Shown: positions 9,150-16,747 of the stretch, piece by piece
Layout of the letters: every line of letters starts with the position of its first letter
How positions within the stretch are numbered: position 1 is the first letter of the stretch
Source of the DNA: Acidobacteriota bacterium
GTDB taxonomy: Bacteria > Acidobacteriota > UBA6911
Reading direction: 5' to 3'
Assembly: GCA_012729555.1 (NCBI GenBank)
Contig: JAAYCX010000044.1
Location: 25,461-89,460, forward strand
Length of the DNA stretch: 64,000 bases
The notes under the pieces: generated by a model
Seen by the model: only the letters and a program-made list of their open reading frames with translations
What the model was told of the DNA's origin: nothing
The model's database searches: none
Translations under genes and position numbers: made by a program

Positions 9150-10955
9150 TTGGCTAAAGTCGAATTCATGCCGGTGGGGAGGCGCGGCACCTGTCCCGAG
9201 GGGACATCGCTCCTGGAGTGCGCGCGGCTGCTCGACGTGGACCTGGTCGGCCTTTGCGGCGGGGTCGGGGTGTGCCGGCGCTGCCGGGTCCAGGTCGTCG
9301 CCGGGGCCGTTTCGGACCCGACGGAAGAGGACCGGGACGCCTTCGCGAAGGAGGAACTCGGCCAGGGGCACCGCCTCGCCTGCATGACCTACCCCCTGGG
9401 TGACGTCCGGGTGCACGTGCCGCCGGAGTCGCTGTCGGCCCCCCAGCGCACGCAGGTGGAGGGGCTCGAGGTGCTGGTCCGGCCGGACCCCCTGGCACGC
9501 GCCTTCGATGTCCGGCTGGCCCCTCCCTCGCTGGGACGCCCGGTGCCGGACGACCGGAACCTGTGGGACCTCCTCCGGCGCGACCACGGCCTGGCCCCGG
9601 GAACCATCGATCTCGCCGTGCAGCAGGTGCTTTCCACCCGGCTGCGCGAACTGGGGTTCGAGGCGAGCGTCGTGGTGCGGGAAGGGGAGGTCATCGCCGT
9701 CGACGCCCCGGCGACCCGCTGGATCGGCCTGGCCGTCGATATCGGCACGACCAAGATCGCGGTCTACCTGGTGGACATGCAGAGCGGCGTCGTCGCCGCC
9801 TCCGCGGGGCTGATGAATCCGCAGATATCCTACGGCGAGGATATCATCTCCCGCATCCATCACGCGGGCGAATCCGCGGAAAACGCCGCGAAAATGCAGG
9901 CCCTGCTCGTCGACGCCCTCAACGGCAGCGTCGCCTCCCTGTGCGCGGAGATCGGCGCCGATCCGGCCCGCATCGTCGACGTGGTCCTGGTCGCCAATAC
10001 CGCCGTACACCACCTCTTTCTGCGCCTGCCGGTGCGGCAGCTGGGCCTGGTCCCTTACGTGCCGGGCATCGGCGGCGCCGAGGACCTCAAGGCCCGGGAA
10101 ATCGGCCTGAAAACGGCACCGGGAGCCTGGGTCCACATGCTGCCGAACATCGCGGGCTATGTGGGCGCGGATCACGTGGCGATGCTGCTGGCTACCGGGG
10201 TGAACCGGAGGGAGGGGGTGACGCTGGCCATCGACATCGGCACCAACACCGAAATCTGCCTGAATCGGGGCGGCAGGATGAAGAGCGTGTCGTGCGCCTC
10301 GGGGCCGGCGTTCGAAGGCGCCCAGATCCGGTTCGGCATGCGGGCGGCGGCGGGGGCGATCGAGCACGTGCGCCTCGACGGGGGTCTCCCCGAAATCCAG
10401 ACGATCGGGGGGGGCACCCCGGTCGGCATCTGCGGCTCGGGCCTGCTCGACGCCGTCGCGCAGATGCTCCAGGGCGGCGTGATCGACTCCACGGGCCGGA
10501 TGCTGGACCATCCGCTCGTGCGCCGGCGCGGCGGTGTGCGGGAATTCGTCCTGGCCGAGCGTCCGGGACAGGAGGCCGTCACCGTATCCCAGAAGGACGT
10601 CCGGGCGCTGCAAGCGGCCAAGACCGCCATCCGCCTCGGCATCCAGGCGCTGGTGGAGGACGCGGGGATCGAGGAGGGGGAAATCGACCGGGTGATCATC
10701 GCCGGGGCGTTCGGCACCTACATCGACGTGGAGAGCGCCATCGCCATCGGCATGCTCCCGGCGCTCCCCCTCGGCCGTTTCGAGCAGGTGGGGAACGCGG
10801 CGGGGACCGGGGCGCGCCTGGCGCTGGTTTCGCGCGAGAAGCGCCGGGAGGCGCTGGAGATCGCGGGGGCGGACGGGTATCTCGAACTGGCCCGCATCCC
10901 CGATTTCAACGAGAAATTCGCCGCGGCCACCCCGATGGGCGCAGCCGTTTCATGA
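9150..10955 (+). CDS. Reductive activator of corrinoid protein (RACo-type, ferredoxin + ASKHA)
   Basis: 601 residues. Residues 1-85 form a [2Fe-2S] ferredoxin domain with Cys36, Cys42, Cys45 and Cys78 (C-x5-C-x2-C ... C). A linker region (about 85-185) follows, then an ASKHA ATPase module with Val-Asp-Ile-Gly-Thr-Thr (about 195) and Ala-Ile-Asp-Ile-Gly-Thr-Asn-Thr-Glu (about 355), and a C-terminal Gly-Ala-Phe-Gly-Thr-Tyr. This is the layout of RACo and the O-demethylase activating enzymes, which use ATP and a low-potential donor to bring inactive Co(II) back to Co(I). TTG start at 9150 with a GGGGGGA site. The last 6 bp overlap the convergent gene at 10950. Confidence 0.92.
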   Translation: MAKVEFMPVGRRGTCPEGTSLLECARLLDVDLVGLCGGVGVCRRCRVQVVAGAVSDPTEEDRDAFAKEELGQGHRLACMTYPLGDVRVHVPPESLSAPQRTQVEGLEVLVRPDPLARAFDVRLAPPSLGRPVPDDRNLWDLLRRDHGLAPGTIDLAVQQVLSTRLRELGFEASVVVREGEVIAVDAPATRWIGLAVDIGTTKIAVYLVDMQSGVVAASAGLMNPQISYGEDIISRIHHAGESAENAAKMQALLVDALNGSVASLCAEIGADPARIVDVVLVANTAVHHLFLRLPVRQLGLVPYVPGIGGAEDLKAREIGLKTAPGAWVHMLPNIAGYVGADHVAMLLATGVNRREGVTLAIDIGTNTEICLNRGGRMKSVSCASGPAFEGAQIRFGMRAAAGAIEHVRLDGGLPEIQTIGGGTPVGICGSGLLDAVAQMLQGGVIDSTGRMLDHPLVRRRGGVREFVLAERPGQEAVTVSQKDVRALQAAKTAIRLGIQALVEDAGIEEGEIDRVIIAGAFGTYIDVESAIAIGMLPALPLGRFEQVGNAAGTGARLALVSREKRREALEIAGADGYLELARIPDFNEKFAAATPMGAAVS

Positions 10956-12017
10956 ATTCAGGGCGTCGGCGATCTCCCTGAGGCGGTCCCATTCCGCATC
11001 GACCGGGACATGATCCGCCACCCCCACGATCGTCCGGCCGTCGCCCCGTGCGAACTCCCGGGCCCCGGCGATCGACTCCCGCAGCAGCGAGCGGTCCACC
11101 ATCGGCATGACGTAGTCCTGGGGGATGCCGCCCCACAGGATCATGCCCGGGCCCGTCGCCTGCCTCGCCTCGGCAAGGGTCGCGTCGCTCTGGGGCGGTC
11201 CCGCCACCCCCGCCACTCCGTCGACGCCGGAATCGGCCATGGGTCCAAGCAGGTGCCGGCACATCCCCCCGATATGCACCCACAGCCGACCGCCGCTTTG
11301 GCGCAGCAGTTCGCCGGTGTCGAGGTAACTGGCCCGGAGGTGCCTGGCGAAGGCGGCCGGGGTGACGAATTGCCCGTCGAGGTTGTCCGGCGCCCAGAAG
11401 AGGGAAGCGGGGAAGCCGGAAGCCAGCTCCCGGACCAGTCCGTTCCTTTTCTCCTCCATGACCCCGAGCAGCGCCGTGAGCCGCTCCTCCTCCGTCATCA
11501 TCAGCATCAGCCCGTCGCTCCATCCCAGCAGGGTGTGGAGCAGGTCGGAGTAGGGGGTCCTGGGGACCCCGATGACGTCGACCCCCCCGGGATCCGCGGC
11601 CCCGGGCGCTGCGGACGGTTCCAGCCGGTACCGCATCGCCGCGACGATCTCCTCCGCCGCGTCCAGGTCCTCCTCGTCCTTGACCGGGTATTCCTTCTGC
11701 CACCAGTCGCCGTCGGGACCCAGGGCCCATTTTTCGGTCAGAACCCCTGAGCGCGTGCGGTAGCGGACGACCCGCTCGGTCGCGGACTTTTCGCGCGTCA
11801 CCTCGACCCCCTCGAATTCGAGCCGCCAGGGGGACCGGACGGTCCACGCCGGGCAGTTCAGGGCGGCGGCCGCTTCGGCCGCGGTCTCCCCGCACCCTTC
11901 CGGCAGCGTCCCCCGGCGGCTGTGCCAGGCGAACCACAAGCCCAGGTCGGGCATGAACAGGGGGCGGGCCGGGGCTTCCCCGCCGACCGCGTCCATCAGG
12001 ATTCTCCTGAAGTCCAT
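10950..12017 (-). CDS. Divergent URO-D-family protein
   Basis: 355 residues with only weak resemblance to the three other URO-D-type proteins. The central part (Val-His-Ile-Gly-Gly-Met-Cys, about residue 250) resembles the His-x-x-Gly zinc region of MtaA-type enzymes, but the His-Asp-Asp-Trp-Gly-Ser block is absent. The N-terminal half holds a Trp-rich stretch. The ATG at 12017 follows GGAGG. The stop overlaps the convergent activator gene by 6 bp, and the NAT gene lies 32 nt upstream on the same strand. A methyltransferase-like or decarboxylase-like role is inferred from fold only. Confidence 0.65.
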   Translation of the reverse strand: MDFRRILMDAVGGEAPARPLFMPDLGLWFAWHSRRGTLPEGCGETAAEAAAALNCPAWTVRSPWRLEFEGVEVTREKSATERVVRYRTRSGVLTEKWALGPDGDWWQKEYPVKDEEDLDAAEEIVAAMRYRLEPSAAPGAADPGGVDVIGVPRTPYSDLLHTLLGWSDGLMLMMTEEERLTALLGVMEEKRNGLVRELASGFPASLFWAPDNLDGQFVTPAAFARHLRASYLDTGELLRQSGGRLWVHIGGMCRHLLGPMADSGVDGVAGVAGPPQSDATLAEARQATGPGMILWGGIPQDYVMPMVDRSLLRESIAGAREFARGDGRTIVGVADHVPVDAEWDRLREIADALNS

Positions 12018-12049
12018 CTCTGTTTCCTCCGAAGGGCGCGGGACCGCCG

Positions 12050-12832
12050 CTACCGCCGGATCCGCTCCGGGTCCAGGCCGAAATGCTCCCGCGCCAGGGC
12101 GTTGAATTCCGATTCATCCGCGAGCGTTTTTTCGATAACCTCGCCGCCCTTCACGACCTTGAAGCGGCCGTCGGTGAGCGTGACCCTCCCGTCCCGGGTA
12201 GGCCGGGTGCACATGCGCATCGTCAGGAAAAAGGAGCCGGGGAAGGTGGCGGTGAAATGGTTCGCCATCAGGAAATCGTCCGGGAGGCATTCCTCGAGGG
12301 TGAAGGCGTAGAGCGGGTGGAATCGGTCCCCCTCCCTCTTCTGGAGCAGGTGGCCAAGGGGGGTATGGTTCGTGAGGCGGTAGGTGTGCGAGAACTGCCG
12401 CTGTTCCGTCCGCTCCTCCAGAAGCAGCGGGGCGAGGATGCCGTCGTTGCCGAAGCCCACGTCCGCCAGGTACCGCCGGCCCCCCGCCTCCACCAGGATC
12501 ACCTGGTGGGTCCGGGTCGTGCATCGTCCGTCGTCGAGGATCACCCGCGCCAGCAGGTCCCTGACCCGGAACCCCATCTTCCGCAGGACGAGGGAAAAGA
12601 GGCCGTTCATCTCGAAGCAGTACCCCCCCCGCCGCTCCCCCACCAGTTTCCTGAAAAGGGAGGCCTCGTCCAGCAGGACGGGTCTGCCGTAGAACACGTC
12701 CAGGTTTTCGAAGGGTACGCCGAGGGTGTGGGCGAGGTGGAGCTCCCGGAGGGTGTCCTCCCCGGCATCCGTGCCTCCGCGGTATTGCACCCGTTCGAAA
12801 TAGGCGTCGAGGTCTAAAAGCGCGTCGCTCAT
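12050..12832 (-). CDS. Arylamine N-acetyltransferase (NAT family)
   Basis: 260 residues, normal for bacterial NATs. The catalytic triad is visible: Cys72 in Arg-Arg-Gly-Gly-Tyr-Cys-Phe-Glu-Met-Asn, His109 in Thr-Arg-Thr-His-Gln, and Asp124 in Leu-Ala-Asp-Val-Gly-Phe-Gly. NATs acetylate arylamines or arylhydrazines from acetyl-CoA in the cytoplasm; relatives also act as amide synthases in natural-product pathways. GGAG lies about 9 nt before the ATG. It probably shares a transcript with the divergent URO-D gene. An aromatic-amine enzyme beside a putative aromatic O-demethylation locus fits handling of aromatic compounds. Confidence 0.9.
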   Translation of the reverse strand: MSDALLDLDAYFERVQYRGGTDAGEDTLRELHLAHTLGVPFENLDVFYGRPVLLDEASLFRKLVGERRGGYCFEMNGLFSLVLRKMGFRVRDLLARVILDDGRCTTRTHQVILVEAGGRRYLADVGFGNDGILAPLLLEERTEQRQFSHTYRLTNHTPLGHLLQKREGDRFHPLYAFTLEECLPDDFLMANHFTATFPGSFFLTMRMCTRPTRDGRVTLTDGRFKVVKGGEVIEKTLADESEFNALAREHFGLDPERIRR

Positions 12833-12876
12833 CCAGATACTCCTTACCCGTCCAAATCCACATCATTACCATACCA

Positions 12877-12897
12877 GAGACGCCGTCTCATTTTTTT
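12877..12897. promoter_or_regulatory. Dyad with T-tract between divergent NAT and URO-D genes
   Basis: GAGACG-C-CGTCTC (12877-12889) is followed on the plus strand by ATTTTTTT. It could be an operator for the divergent pair or a short-stem terminator pointing right; no plus-strand gene ends nearby, so I lean to operator. Confidence 0.3.
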
Positions 12898-13022
12898 GGA
12901 AAAAGGGGTACTCTTTTCCGCCGTTTTTCCTTACAGTGATGCCACCGGAACCGGGACAGGCTCCGGTGTCCGGCGGATGGCCTTTCGGGGATCAACGGTA
13001 CCTTATCGAGGGGGAGAATCGG

Positions 13023-14030
13023 ATGCTCACGAAAAGACAGAATATGGTGGAGACCATGAAGGGCGGTCGCCCTGACCGCTTCGTCAAGGGCTACGAGGCG
13101 CTCGCGCTGGTGATGACGCCCTTCGCCCTGAGCAACGTGCGCCCCGTCAAGGGCGCCCCTCCCCTGAAGAACCGATGGGGCGTGACTACCTGCTTCCCGG
13201 CCAACGCGCCCGGGCCCTTCCCGGTGCACGACGCGGAGCATATCGTCATCAAGGACATCGAACACTGGCGCGACTGCGTCACGGTCCCCGATCCCGTCAT
13301 GCCCGAGGAGGCCTGGGAGGAGACGATCCGGCAGGTCGAGGCGATCGACCGCAGCGAGTATTTCGTGGCCCCCTTCGTCGCCCCCGGGGTGTTCGAACAG
13401 AGCCATTACCTCCTGGAGATCACCAACTGCCTGACCGCCTTCTACACCAACCCCGACGAGCTGCACGAGATCTACGACATGATCACCGAGTTCGAGCTCC
13501 GGCTGGCCGAGGATATCTGCCGGCGCATCCGGCCGGACGCCCTGTTCCATCACGACGACTGGGGGAGCCAGAAATCCTCCTTCATCTCCCCCGCCATGTT
13601 CGAGGAGTTCCTCCTCCCCTGCTACAAGCGGATCTACGGCTATTACAAGGCCCACGGCGTCGAGTGCATCGTCCACCACTCCGACTCCTACGGGGAAAAC
13701 CTCGTCCCCTACATGGTGGAGATGGGGATGGACGTCTGGCAGGGGGCGATGTCGACCAACAACATCCCGAAGATCCTCGCCGAGCACGGCGGGAAGCTGA
13801 CCCTCATGGGCGGCATCGACAACGGCAAGGTCGACCGCGAGGACTGGACGCGCGAGCTGATCCACGAGGAGACCTTCCGCGCCTGCCGGGAGTACGGCAC
13901 CAAGTACTACATCCCCTGCACCACGATGGGGGACCCCGCCAGCATCTACCCCGGCGTCTACGAGGCCGTTATGGAGGAGATCGACAACGCCTCGGCGGAG
14001 ATGTTCCCGTCCGGGGCGGCGGGGGCGTAG
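13023..14030 (+). CDS. URO-D-family corrinoid-linked methyltransferase, paralogue 3
   Basis: 335 residues. By eye it is the closest relative of the protein at 2819: same Met-Leu-Thr-Lys-Arg-Gln-Asn start, then His-Asp-Asp-Trp-Gly-Ser-Gln-Lys-Ser-Ser-Phe, Val-His-His-Ser-Asp-Ser-Tyr, Asp-Val-Trp-Gln-Gly and Ile-Pro-Cys-Thr-Thr. The MtaA-type His-x-Cys is replaced by His-His-Ser-Asp. The ATG at 13023 has GGGGGAG 6 nt upstream; an in-frame start 87 nt earlier lacks family sequence. The DUF2284 gene starts 12 nt after its stop, so the two form an operon. Confidence 0.8.
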   Translation: MLTKRQNMVETMKGGRPDRFVKGYEALALVMTPFALSNVRPVKGAPPLKNRWGVTTCFPANAPGPFPVHDAEHIVIKDIEHWRDCVTVPDPVMPEEAWEETIRQVEAIDRSEYFVAPFVAPGVFEQSHYLLEITNCLTAFYTNPDELHEIYDMITEFELRLAEDICRRIRPDALFHHDDWGSQKSSFISPAMFEEFLLPCYKRIYGYYKAHGVECIVHHSDSYGENLVPYMVEMGMDVWQGAMSTNNIPKILAEHGGKLTLMGGIDNGKVDREDWTRELIHEETFRACREYGTKYYIPCTTMGDPASIYPGVYEAVMEEIDNASAEMFPSGAAGA

Positions 14031-14041
14031 CGGTCCGCGCC

Positions 14042-14572
14042 ATGGAGAGATGGGTCCGAAAGGCTCTGGAAGCCGGTTTCGACGAGGCGGGCGAGCTCGA
14101 CTGCGCCCTCCTCGTCGCGCGGCCCGAAGTCCGGGATGCCTGCCGCGCGAACAGCTGCCGGCGTTACGGCACCAGCTGGTCCTGCCCCCCCGGGTGCGGC
14201 ACGCTCGAGGAGTGCGCCGCCCGCCTCCGCCGCTATTCGAAGGGGCTGATCGTCCAGACGGTCGGGCGGCTGGAGGACGAGTTCGACGGCGAGGGGATGA
14301 TGGCCGCGGCCGAGCGCCACGCGGAGACCTTCCGCCGCCTGACCGCCGAACTGCGGCGGGAGTTCCCCGGGATGCTGCCCATGGGGACCGGGAGCTGCTC
14401 CCGCTGCGACAGCTGCACCTACCCCGACGCCCCCTGCCGCGACCCGTTCGGGGCGAGCCCCCCCATGGAGGCGTACGGAATCCTGGTCGCCGACGCCTGC
14501 CGCTCGAGCGGCATCCCCTACTACCACGGCAAGGGGACCATCACCTACACCGCCTGTTTTCTGCTCCGGTAG
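14042..14572 (+). CDS. DUF2284 Cys-rich metal-binding protein
   Basis: 176 residues of the DUF2284 family (predicted metal binding). Cysteines cluster as Cys-Arg-Ala-Asn-Ser-Cys near residue 37, Ser-Cys-Pro-Pro-Gly-Cys near 50, and Cys-Ser-Arg-Cys-Asp-Ser-Cys-Thr-Tyr-Pro near 120, enough for an Fe-S cluster or zinc sites. The family is common beside corrinoid methyltransferase genes in anaerobes, but I know of no proven function. It follows the URO-D gene by 12 nt. A role in redox supply or metal delivery to the methyl-transfer system is a guess from context. Confidence 0.8.
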   Translation: MERWVRKALEAGFDEAGELDCALLVARPEVRDACRANSCRRYGTSWSCPPGCGTLEECAARLRRYSKGLIVQTVGRLEDEFDGEGMMAAAERHAETFRRLTAELRREFPGMLPMGTGSCSRCDSCTYPDAPCRDPFGASPPMEAYGILVADACRSSGIPYYHGKGTITYTACFLLR

Positions 14573-14725
14573 CCGTTCGCCCCTGGCCAATATCGCGGCG
14601 TCCGCGAAGACAAACTGTTCGACCAGACATATTCAAAGAGCCGGCCGGGAGAATTATGTATGTTCCGATACTAAATAATGGCAATATAGCGATATTATCA
14701 TCATAATTGAAATACAAATAGTATG

Positions 14726-14770
14726 TTGACAAACCATGCAGTATCAATAAAATGATATTATATGGTATCA
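14726..14770 (+). promoter_or_regulatory. abiE promoter with inverted repeats
   Basis: TTGACA (14726-14731) and TAAAAT (14748-14753) are 16 nt apart. Three copies of TATCA/TGATA (14742-14746, 14753-14757, 14766-14770) form two overlapping inverted repeats over the -10 and the start codon. A transcript from this promoter would begin almost at the ATG (14762), so the antitoxin may be translated from a leaderless mRNA. AbiEi-type antitoxins are known to bind inverted repeats in their own promoter. Confidence 0.65.
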
Positions 14771-15547
14771 AAAAATACGTCATTGTCCCGAAAGGACAGC
14801 CAATTGCTCGAGCAGGTGGTCGTGAAGCACGGGCAGATAGCCGATACCAGCCAGCTGGACGAAATATTCCAAAGCGCATACTCGCGCAAAAGCGACCGGA
14901 ATCGGCGCATCTCTCTGCTGGCGAAGGCCGGATGGCTCGTCCGGATTCGGCGAGGTCTGTACCAGATCGTCACGGATATGACCGCCCGAGGCATGGGGAA
15001 CGTATCCAACCTGGTGATCTCCCAAGCGCTCAACCGCCGTTCTTACGTCTCGTTCGCCAACGCGTTGAATTGGCACGGCATGTTCGATCAGCTCACAAAA
15101 ACCGTGGACTCCGTCACAACCGCCAGACCTCGGAGCTACCGGTTCCAGTCCACCGAGTTCCGGTTTCTGAAAGTGGAGGAAGATCTTTTCTTCGGCTTTT
15201 CCGGGCAGCGGGTGGACGGAAAGATCGTGAACATCGGTGAGATCGAAAAAGTGATCCTGGATTATCTGTTTTTAAGGCGGAACGCCGCGACCGTCAGTCT
15301 GGTTGTCGAAAAGCTCAGGGAATATCGGGACAAATTCGATTTTGCCCGGATGACGAAATACGCGATGGCATACAGCATCACGGTCCAACGCAATCTGGGA
15401 TTCCTGCTGGATGCCGTGGGTGTTTCGAGCGACGCCCTGTATCAAGCGGCGAGCGACAATCGAAAGGGATTCACCAAAATGCATCCCGGCGCCAAAACCT
15501 TCAACTCGCGATGGCGGTTGTACTATGACCCTGGAGTTATTGAGTAA
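14762..15547 (+). CDS. abiEi: AbiEi-type antitoxin (type IV toxin-antitoxin)
   Basis: 261 residues. The N-terminal 90 residues form a winged-helix domain (helix with Ser-Gln-Leu-Asp-Glu-Ile-Phe, then Leu-Leu-Ala-Lys-Ala-Gly-Trp-Leu-Val-Arg-Ile-Arg-Arg-Gly-Leu-Tyr), typical of AbiEi/transcriptional-regulator antitoxins. The C-terminal part resembles the AbiEi antitoxin domain. It binds the promoter and counters the partner toxin. Its last 23 bp overlap the toxin gene. Base composition falls sharply upstream (AT-rich 14.6-14.76 kb), which suggests horizontal acquisition. Confidence 0.85.
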   Translation: MVSKNTSLSRKDSQLLEQVVVKHGQIADTSQLDEIFQSAYSRKSDRNRRISLLAKAGWLVRIRRGLYQIVTDMTARGMGNVSNLVISQALNRRSYVSFANALNWHGMFDQLTKTVDSVTTARPRSYRFQSTEFRFLKVEEDLFFGFSGQRVDGKIVNIGEIEKVILDYLFLRRNAATVSLVVEKLREYRDKFDFARMTKYAMAYSITVQRNLGFLLDAVGVSSDALYQAASDNRKGFTKMHPGAKTFNSRWRLYYDPGVIE

Positions 15548-16304
15548 GGCGCAACTTCAAATCATCAATCGCGGCGGCCTTCAATACCCGCTCGACGCGG
15601 CCGAGAAGGATTACGTGCTCGCGCTGGTCGTAAAGATTCTTTACGAATCCGGGCTCAAGGCGAAGCTGGTGTTCAAGGGCGGGACCGCCCTTTACCACAC
15701 CTATCTTCCTCAATTGCGCTTTTCCGAGGACCTGGATTTCACCGCCCTTATTCCGGTCACCCTGGAAGAACTCGAAGAAGTCCTCGTTGCCCATGATTTC
15801 CTGGAACTCAAAGAGCACAATGTTTCGGACCATACAGTCAAGATCAACCGGTTGAAATACGCCGGCCCGTTGGGGCAGCCCAATTCACTGAAGATTGAAG
15901 TCGATGTCACCCAAAATGTCGTGTTGCCCGCCTGCGAGAAGGAATACCGGAATCATTATGGAGTTCAGGCGGCCGTACGCGTCATGGATCTGCGAGAAAT
16001 CCTTGCGGAGAAGATCCGAGCCGCAAGTGGCCGGGCCAGGTATCGCGATTTCTACGATATCGCCATGATCCTCGACGGCTTTGCGATGAATATCGGCGAG
16101 GTCCTCGACCTTGTTCGCCGGAAGGAAATCCGGAAACCGGTCTCGCATGGATCGATGCTGAGGAATTGGAAAATAGCGCGGCAGGAGAAGGACGGGAGAT
16201 CGGACCAGATAGTCTATTCCAGGGATGTCTCTGAAAAGGAGATCCTGGCCGCCATGGCGGCGATAGGATGTTTTTCGATTGGGGGCCGAGCGGGAGGTAT
16301 ATAG
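15525..16304 (+). CDS. abiEii: AbiEii-type nucleotidyltransferase toxin
   Basis: 259 residues of the AbiEii/DUF1814 nucleotidyltransferase family. Near residue 47 the motif Phe-Lys-Gly-Gly-Thr-Ala-Leu is followed by Ser-Glu-Asp-Leu-Asp-Phe, the Gly-Gly and Asp-x-Asp type signature. Later come Lys-Ile-Arg-Ala-Ala and an Arg-Asp-Phe-Tyr-Asp-Ile motif normal for the family. Toxins of this group are GTP-dependent nucleotidyltransferases that act on RNA, as shown for some members. The ATG at 15525 lies inside the antitoxin gene; an upstream in-frame start would enlarge the overlap without adding family sequence. Confidence 0.85.
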   Translation: MTLELLSKAQLQIINRGGLQYPLDAAEKDYVLALVVKILYESGLKAKLVFKGGTALYHTYLPQLRFSEDLDFTALIPVTLEELEEVLVAHDFLELKEHNVSDHTVKINRLKYAGPLGQPNSLKIEVDVTQNVVLPACEKEYRNHYGVQAAVRVMDLREILAEKIRAASGRARYRDFYDIAMILDGFAMNIGEVLDLVRRKEIRKPVSHGSMLRNWKIARQEKDGRSDQIVYSRDVSEKEILAAMAAIGCFSIGGRAGGI

Positions 16305-16747
16305 CGTCGATCCGGGGATGCCCGGCAGTCTCAAGCCGCGGATTCGGGAACGGGTCCTGGAGGAGTGCATCCGTGTCGCCTGGGGACCGGGAAGAACGCC
16401 TTCAGGATATCCTCGAGGCCTCCCTCCAATCCATTGTCAAGTAGTTGCAGGAACTGCACTAACGACTTTCCAGCCTCCCCGCCCGAGGCAAATGGCTTGT
16501 TTTATTCCCTGAGTTTGTAGCATGATGTCTTCCAGTCATGAAAGCGATCGCCCTGCATGTTTCCTCCGGCTTTACCTGAACGCGTTGATACAACGTCGGT
16601 TCGTCGTCATTGCGGCATTCCCATCATGCAGTTTGTGTCCACAACGCCACGCCGGTGCCGTGAGCGGTCTATGCGCATACGCGCCGGAAACCTGGCGAAG
16701 CCGGCATCGGTTGGGCAGATCACGTTTCCTGGGGAAGAGGTAATACT
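16305..16747. other. 443-nt region without a supportable gene
   Basis: Only short overlapping open frames (64-83 codons) with no recognisable motif or ribosome site are present. A small inverted repeat TGCAG-GAA-CTGCA lies near 16446. It may be a decayed flank of the AbiE element; I see no transposase remnant or target-site duplication. Confidence 0.5.

Noticed and set aside
8088..10613. Minus-strand open frame opposite the URO-D and RACo genes
   Set aside because: Antisense shadow; the plus-strand proteins carry all the motifs.
16279..16743. Small open frames in the gap after abiEii
   Set aside because: Short, overlapping, no ribosome sites or recognisable products.
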